From Epiperipatus broadwayi (taxonomy: Eukaryota; Onychophora; Udeonychophora; Euonychophora; Peripatidae): a DNA stretch of 64,000 nt. Made by a program: the position numbers and the translations under genes. Position 1 is the stretch's first letter; every line of letters begins with the position of its first letter. The DNA lies in the NCBI GenBank assembly GCA_028023455.1, contig JAQFVV010012496.1:4091764-4155763 (forward strand). Reading direction: 5' to 3'. Below the pieces are notes generated by a model. That model made no database searches, had not been told where the DNA came from, and saw only the letters and a list, made by a program, of their open reading frames with translations. Positions 59,340 through 64,000 of this stretch are shown here, one piece after another.

Positions 59340-60955
59340 ATGTAAACAAACTTACGCTTGATGGTGTTTTTGGTAGAATGCCATCTATTGTCATATATAT
59401 ATATATATATACAAAATAAAAAATTTTGAAATTTTCTTATTTGCAATGACTTGTATTCTTATCTCAGGGAAATATAATAAAATGCTTATATTTAATCTAT
59501 AAAAATCTGGATTAAAATAATATAAGTAAATATGTAATAATTTAAAATATTTTGATTACTTTTTTTCTAGTCCCTCTATCTCTCTCCTTCTATATGTATA
59601 TATATATTCATATAAAGTATAAAATCATATAACATTACAATACTAGCCAAAAAAAACAAAATTTTATTAAAATTCTTCCACAACCATGGTTCCGTCTACT
59701 AACAAATAGATCTTTTCAAATGAAATTCAACAAGATACATGCAATGTATTGTAATGATCATGGGGGGGGGGGGGTGAAGAGTAAAGATGGATATCCATGA
59801 TTTCTAGGTTTAATTATGGCTAGTTATGTTTTTAATGTTATTACATTTATTATCTTATAATTTTTTTATATTTTCATAAATTATCATTACTTTATATTCA
59901 GATTTTATCAAATATAATTATCAATATGTACTATATAATCATTTGCAAGCTTATGACAGCTTTGATCTAGTGACTGCACACTGAAAAAGAGGAGTAGAAT
60001 ATCAGTGATAGATTAACTAGCTATGATACTAATGATAAGATTGAGGCTGCATGAATGCACAGTCCAGACCATTTTTCCTTATCATTGCACCCTTTCATAC
60101 TGCTGTAACAACACAAATCCTCCAAGGCAATTTATTTATTATCTCAGGTGGCATCCACCCTATAAACTGTATATGACTGTCATGCCCAGATGAAAGGCAA
60201 ATTAACTCAGTGCTTGAAAACTTACTCAGGCTAGCTCCAACATTTTGAACAGGAAACCCAGTGCATTAATAATGAGTACATATCAACAATTGTCTATCAT
60301 GGTGATGTAGGTAAAGGAAAGAGCATAGACCAAGTCATATTTAGTAAACACTATTTATTCCTAGGCACACATACAAATTGGTTAATACTTCAATGACATG
60401 TATATATTTAATACAGTAAAATAAACATACAATAATTATTAAATATTAAATATTATTTTATACATTAATAGTCCTTTCCTCTAACAGTCCATTTTCTCTT
60501 AATAATGTCTAGACATTTATCAACACTTTAGAATATTCATATTTATCTAGGTTTTCTTTAACAGAGAGATAACAATTTAAAATTTTTCTTTTCATGGTTC
60601 GTGATCATCCCAGTTTCATATGCTCCTGATGTTCCTTGTAGCTGTAAATTCAGTCATCAGTGATTTTATTTCCTTCTTCCATGCTTCTAAGTGACAATAG
60701 GAGAGTGTATGTGGCAGAGTCTTATACTATGATTGTGGCATTTATAGCAGGGGAGAGAGACTGATGGTGCCAAGTACTGGAGCACGAAGTCCAGATAGAC
60801 ATCCCTGAAGTTTTCTTAGCAAGGCATGCTGCTGCTTTTCCAGCTCATAACTTTTATATATATATACAATTAGAAATAACTGATATAACTGTAATCTTAT
60901 GATATGTCTCCCATATATATATATATATCTGATATCTGAATGAATGAATCCCCTC
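59340..60955. other. Unassigned; partly less AT-rich
   Basis: Near 59380 ggtgtttttggtagaatgcc precedes catctattg. A 14-base G run lies at 59762-59775. 59990-60300 and 60590-60840 have balanced composition but no frame that I recognise. Confidence 0.4.
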
Positions 60956-61455
60956 NNNNNNNNNNNNNNNNNNNNNNNNNNNNNNNNNNNNNNNNNNNNN
61001 NNNNNNNNNNNNNNNNNNNNNNNNNNNNNNNNNNNNNNNNNNNNNNNNNNNNNNNNNNNNNNNNNNNNNNNNNNNNNNNNNNNNNNNNNNNNNNNNNNNN
61101 NNNNNNNNNNNNNNNNNNNNNNNNNNNNNNNNNNNNNNNNNNNNNNNNNNNNNNNNNNNNNNNNNNNNNNNNNNNNNNNNNNNNNNNNNNNNNNNNNNNN
61201 NNNNNNNNNNNNNNNNNNNNNNNNNNNNNNNNNNNNNNNNNNNNNNNNNNNNNNNNNNNNNNNNNNNNNNNNNNNNNNNNNNNNNNNNNNNNNNNNNNNN
61301 NNNNNNNNNNNNNNNNNNNNNNNNNNNNNNNNNNNNNNNNNNNNNNNNNNNNNNNNNNNNNNNNNNNNNNNNNNNNNNNNNNNNNNNNNNNNNNNNNNNN
61401 NNNNNNNNNNNNNNNNNNNNNNNNNNNNNNNNNNNNNNNNNNNNNNNNNNNNNNN
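60956..61455. other. Assembly gap, 500 N
   Basis: Exactly 500 N, so a placeholder for a gap of unknown size. It interrupts the left end of the CAG/CAA tract. Confidence 0.99.
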
Positions 61456-61591
61456 ACAGCAACAACAGCAACAACAGCAGCAACAACAGCAGCAGCAGCA
61501 AGCAGCAGCAGCAGCAACAGCAACAGCAGCAACAACAGCAACAGCAACAGCAGCAAGCAGCAACCAGCAACAGCAACAACAACAGCAACAG

Positions 61592-61644
<53 letters not shown>

Positions 61645-61648
61645 GCAA

Positions 61649-61722
<74 letters not shown>

Positions 61723-61815
61723 ACAGCAGCAACAGCAGCAGCACAGCAACAGCAACAGCAGCAGACAGCAGCAGCAGCAGCAGCAGCAACAGCAGTAGCA
61801 GTAGCAGTAGCAGTA
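61456..61815. repeat. CAG/CAA repeat tract
   Basis: About 360 bp of mixed CAG and CAA with a few AGCAGCA shifts, grading into CAGTAG at the right end. Poly-Gln, poly-Ala and poly-Leu frames are consequences of the repeat. On the minus strand it would be the tail of the LINE-like 3' end that follows. Confidence 0.9.
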
Positions 61816-62100
61816 GTTTTCAAAGAAATTTTATTGAAAATTCATAACAGGTTACAAATCAAATAGTTATATATTTACATAGACAAATATTAAGCATTAC
61901 AAATGATAAAGAAAAAAAGAAAAACAATAAGTACAATAAGAATATGGTACTTAAGAGTTTTCTAGTCAACGAGATGGCAGCCTGTATTTTAATAAATATA
62001 CAGTTTATAGAGCCCCAAAAAATGCTTCCAAAAATACCTTCTAGGCAACCTCATATTTAATAATTATATTTTATTTTTTTATTACTGTTATTTTAAAAAA
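61816..62100 (-). pseudogene. Probable LINE 3' UTR end, minus strand
   Basis: The minus strand ends AATAAAATTTCTTTGAAAAC immediately before (TACTGC)n, closely resembling the termini at 999 (AATAAAATTCTTTTAAAAC) and 51497 (AATAAAGTTACCTTTAAAAC). No coding sequence was found upstream of it, so the assignment rests on the terminus. Confidence 0.4.
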
Positions 62101-62780
62101 AAAACCATTGTGGAAAAATTAATGACAATATTTACAGTTTACCTTTTTGGGATTAACTTATTAACAGAATAATTAAAAATATATAAATACAATATTTAGA
62201 CTTTATTCATGTTGGTAATGTGCAATTACCATTACTGCATACTTTTCAAGAGGGCAAGATCCTGTAACTTTGGAAATTATCCACTGCATCACCTTTTGTG
62301 ACAGGGAGATCCCAAATTTTTATTGTTATGACAATTTACCAAAAAACTGCTGACAAAAAGAAACACTGTAATTAAATCAAAACATGACAATATTAAGAGC
62401 AATCTCTTCATTTACCATATTTTAAGTAAAAAATAAAAAATAAAGTCTCTTAGTGAAATTTATCAGAATTTATTCCATTTTTTAAATTTAACAATTAATT
62501 TATTAATTTTGTTTTATTTAATAAATAACACATCTTCAGTAGATTATAGGTCCTCAAAACTGTATATTCATTAAAAATATGGGATATCATCTTGGTTTAC
62601 CAAAACTCATCAATGCCAGGAATATATAAAAAGTGGAATAAAAAATTGATCATTATAAAAAAAAATTATTATAATATACATATAATGAACTATTGTTAAT
62701 AATATATAAATATTGAATAAAGTATAAGAATATATCATTTTTATATTATTTTAATTTTTAAGTTATTATAAAAAAGGGCT
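62101..62780. other. Unassigned AT-rich DNA
   Basis: Nothing recognised. Confidence 0.45.
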
Positions 62781-63440
62781 AGAGGTCTGACCCTGTTGTT
62801 TTATTAAAGACATGTGTTGTGTTTGGTCTGGTTACAGACCTAACTTACAGAAAAATAATACAAATACCAAAGTTACAATTAATATAATCTTTATTATATC
62901 TACAAATATATATAATACAAGAGAATATATACTGAATATTATTGATTAACATAAACTCTGGGCTTTGCATCTTGTGGTCCTGCTGCTTCCAGCTACACCT
63001 GATAGCTTGCCTCATGATTAGGAGTATAACTCTTCAAGCTGTACAAGACAGCTTGCCTTAAGTCAACCATAGCCTTAGCAGTGTCTGCTCTTTCTGTGTA
63101 CTTGCCTAGCTGCATAGGCCAAGCAGACTGCTACCATGGGAATGGTTACTGCTGTTCAAATTAGCAGTGCTTTCCTGGGAGAATGCATACTGTCTTTGTA
63201 GGTTAGACAGACATTCTCCCCTGATTGTCACAAAAGGCTGACTGTCTATAGCCAGATCCCTGACCTTACTGAAAACATTTGAATTCAGCGATCATGACTG
63301 CTTATTTGCCTGTACTAATCATTGGCTATATCTTTAACTATACATTAGCCTATTGGCAGCAGCAAACAATGCTTAATCCGATCAGATAAAGAAAGAATCT
63401 GGAATAGTCCACTTCTGAGGAAAGGGAGGACTATAATAAT
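62781..63440. other. Less AT-rich block, unassigned
   Basis: Composition is clearly more balanced than its surroundings, especially 62950-63300. A strong hairpin occurs at about 63176-63221 (ctgggagaatg with cattctcccc). No frame longer than about 60 codons. It could be part of an LTR or an old transposon, but no second copy is visible. Confidence 0.4.
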
Positions 63441-63644
63441 GTAGCTGCAAATATGTCAGGTGAAGTAATTTTTTCATCTCTCAGTTTTAATTGTTCTAAT
63501 TTATTTTAAAAAGTATTATGATGTTGTCTTGTGTTACTTCCATATGTAAATGCGCATCTTATGCATCATAATTTATATAGGTTAAACGTAGCAGTATATA
63601 TATTTGAAAAATAGTCTTTAGCAAATGAATTAATTATAGTTTAA

Positions 63645-63830
63645 ATTGAAAATATAGGGAATTACAGACTTTTAAGCATCTTTCATCTATCTGCACTATC
63701 TAATACCACTGATAGACATAACTACACACATGTAGAAAAGACAAATAATCAACAATCTATGTATTTCATGCTGAACCAGCACTCATCAGTTGGTCCAGAT
63801 TATCATCTGCCATATATATATTAGTGGAAT
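63645..63830 (-). mobile_element. Hammerhead-bearing repeat, copy at the right edge
   Basis: Minus-strand copy: hammerhead at 63804-63741, then the body (tacatgtgtgtagttatg, agactttt region complement) to about 63645. Closest to copy 1 at the other end of the window. Confidence 0.6.
63741..63804 (-). ncRNA. Hammerhead motif with a changed cleavage triplet
   Basis: Minus strand: GATAATCTGGACCAA, CTGATGA, stem II TGCTGGTTCAGCA (5 bp), GAAA, then TACATAGA in place of TACGTATA, so the conserved U of the cleavage triplet is G. Stem I is partly weakened (TTGT in place of TTGG). Probably inactive. Confidence 0.6.
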
Positions 63831-64000
63831 CCATTTTCTCAATTGACAGACTAGTTGTTTATTATTATTATTTTATATATATATATTGTTAGTTTATTAG
63901 CAAAATTTAAGATCGTTTGCTTATTTAAAATTTCATGCTCTGTGTTTGAGTAGGTCTGTATTTCAATATTTAACATCGTTTAGCATACAACCTTAAAGTG

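Noticed and set aside
61456-61815. Poly-Gln, poly-Leu, poly-Ala or poly-Cys proteins
   Set aside because: These frames translate a simple repeat in every frame and run through 500 N; no flanking coding sequence exists.

Overview
This is invertebrate nuclear DNA, very AT-rich, with no recognisable host gene. Eukaryotic origin is clear from APE-type non-LTR retrotransposons, an RTE-type LINE present in about eleven pieces, Penelope-like elements (PLEs) with GIY-YIG endonuclease remains, a tRNA-headed dispersed repeat, very long TAA microsatellites and many fold-back repeats. Two LINE families resemble lineages I know best from arthropods, so an arthropod or another invertebrate is most likely. 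The species cannot be fixed from the sequence. Two assembly gaps are present: 25 N at 42484-42508 and exactly 500 N at 60956-61455.

Layout. 1-6.5 kb: a hammerhead-bearing repeat, the 3' end of a LINE related to the large element at 46 kb, RTE fragments, and a decayed PLE bracketed by inverted repeats. 6.5-13.7 kb: mostly unassigned AT-rich DNA with RTE fragments and a long palindrome at 9.9-10.5 kb. 13.7-20.7 kb: a TAA/TAC microsatellite, a large unclassified dispersed repeat, a decayed LINE, a seven-unit amplification of the tRNA-headed repeat, and an inverted pair of PLE endonuclease fragments. 20.7-25.5 kb: unassigned. 25.5-33.7 kb: fold-back elements, LINE fragments, tRNA-headed repeats and a hammerhead fold-back. 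33.7-36.4 kb: a PLE whose 3' region contains the tRNA-like sequence, abutting a second copy of the large unclassified repeat. 36.7-39.5 kb: modular repeats.

39.6-51.7 kb is a nest of three LINEs embedded in TAA arrays. Two minus-strand elements (CR1/L2/Jockey-like) lie beside one plus-strand two-ORF element. The plus-strand element has an open 1092-codon endonuclease/reverse-transcriptase ORF and an ORF1 with one frameshift. 51.7-63.8 kb holds hammerhead repeat dimers, more fold-backs, inverted duplicates of repeats seen earlier, a CAG/CAA tract beside the large gap, and a less AT-rich unassigned block.

The most interesting system is a dispersed repeat family carrying type I hammerhead ribozyme cores. 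Two copies keep the whole catalytic core (minus strand 212-276; plus strand 52241-52303). One locus is a tandem dimer with a 338-bp hammerhead-to-hammerhead period, the organisation expected of retrozymes, which are thought to use PLE machinery. PLEs are in the same window, and one PLE lineage here appears to carry a tRNA-like pol III promoter and a hammerhead-like core in its 3' region. All statements come from reading the sequence by eye. Boundaries of decayed repeats are approximate and no alignment or database search was run.
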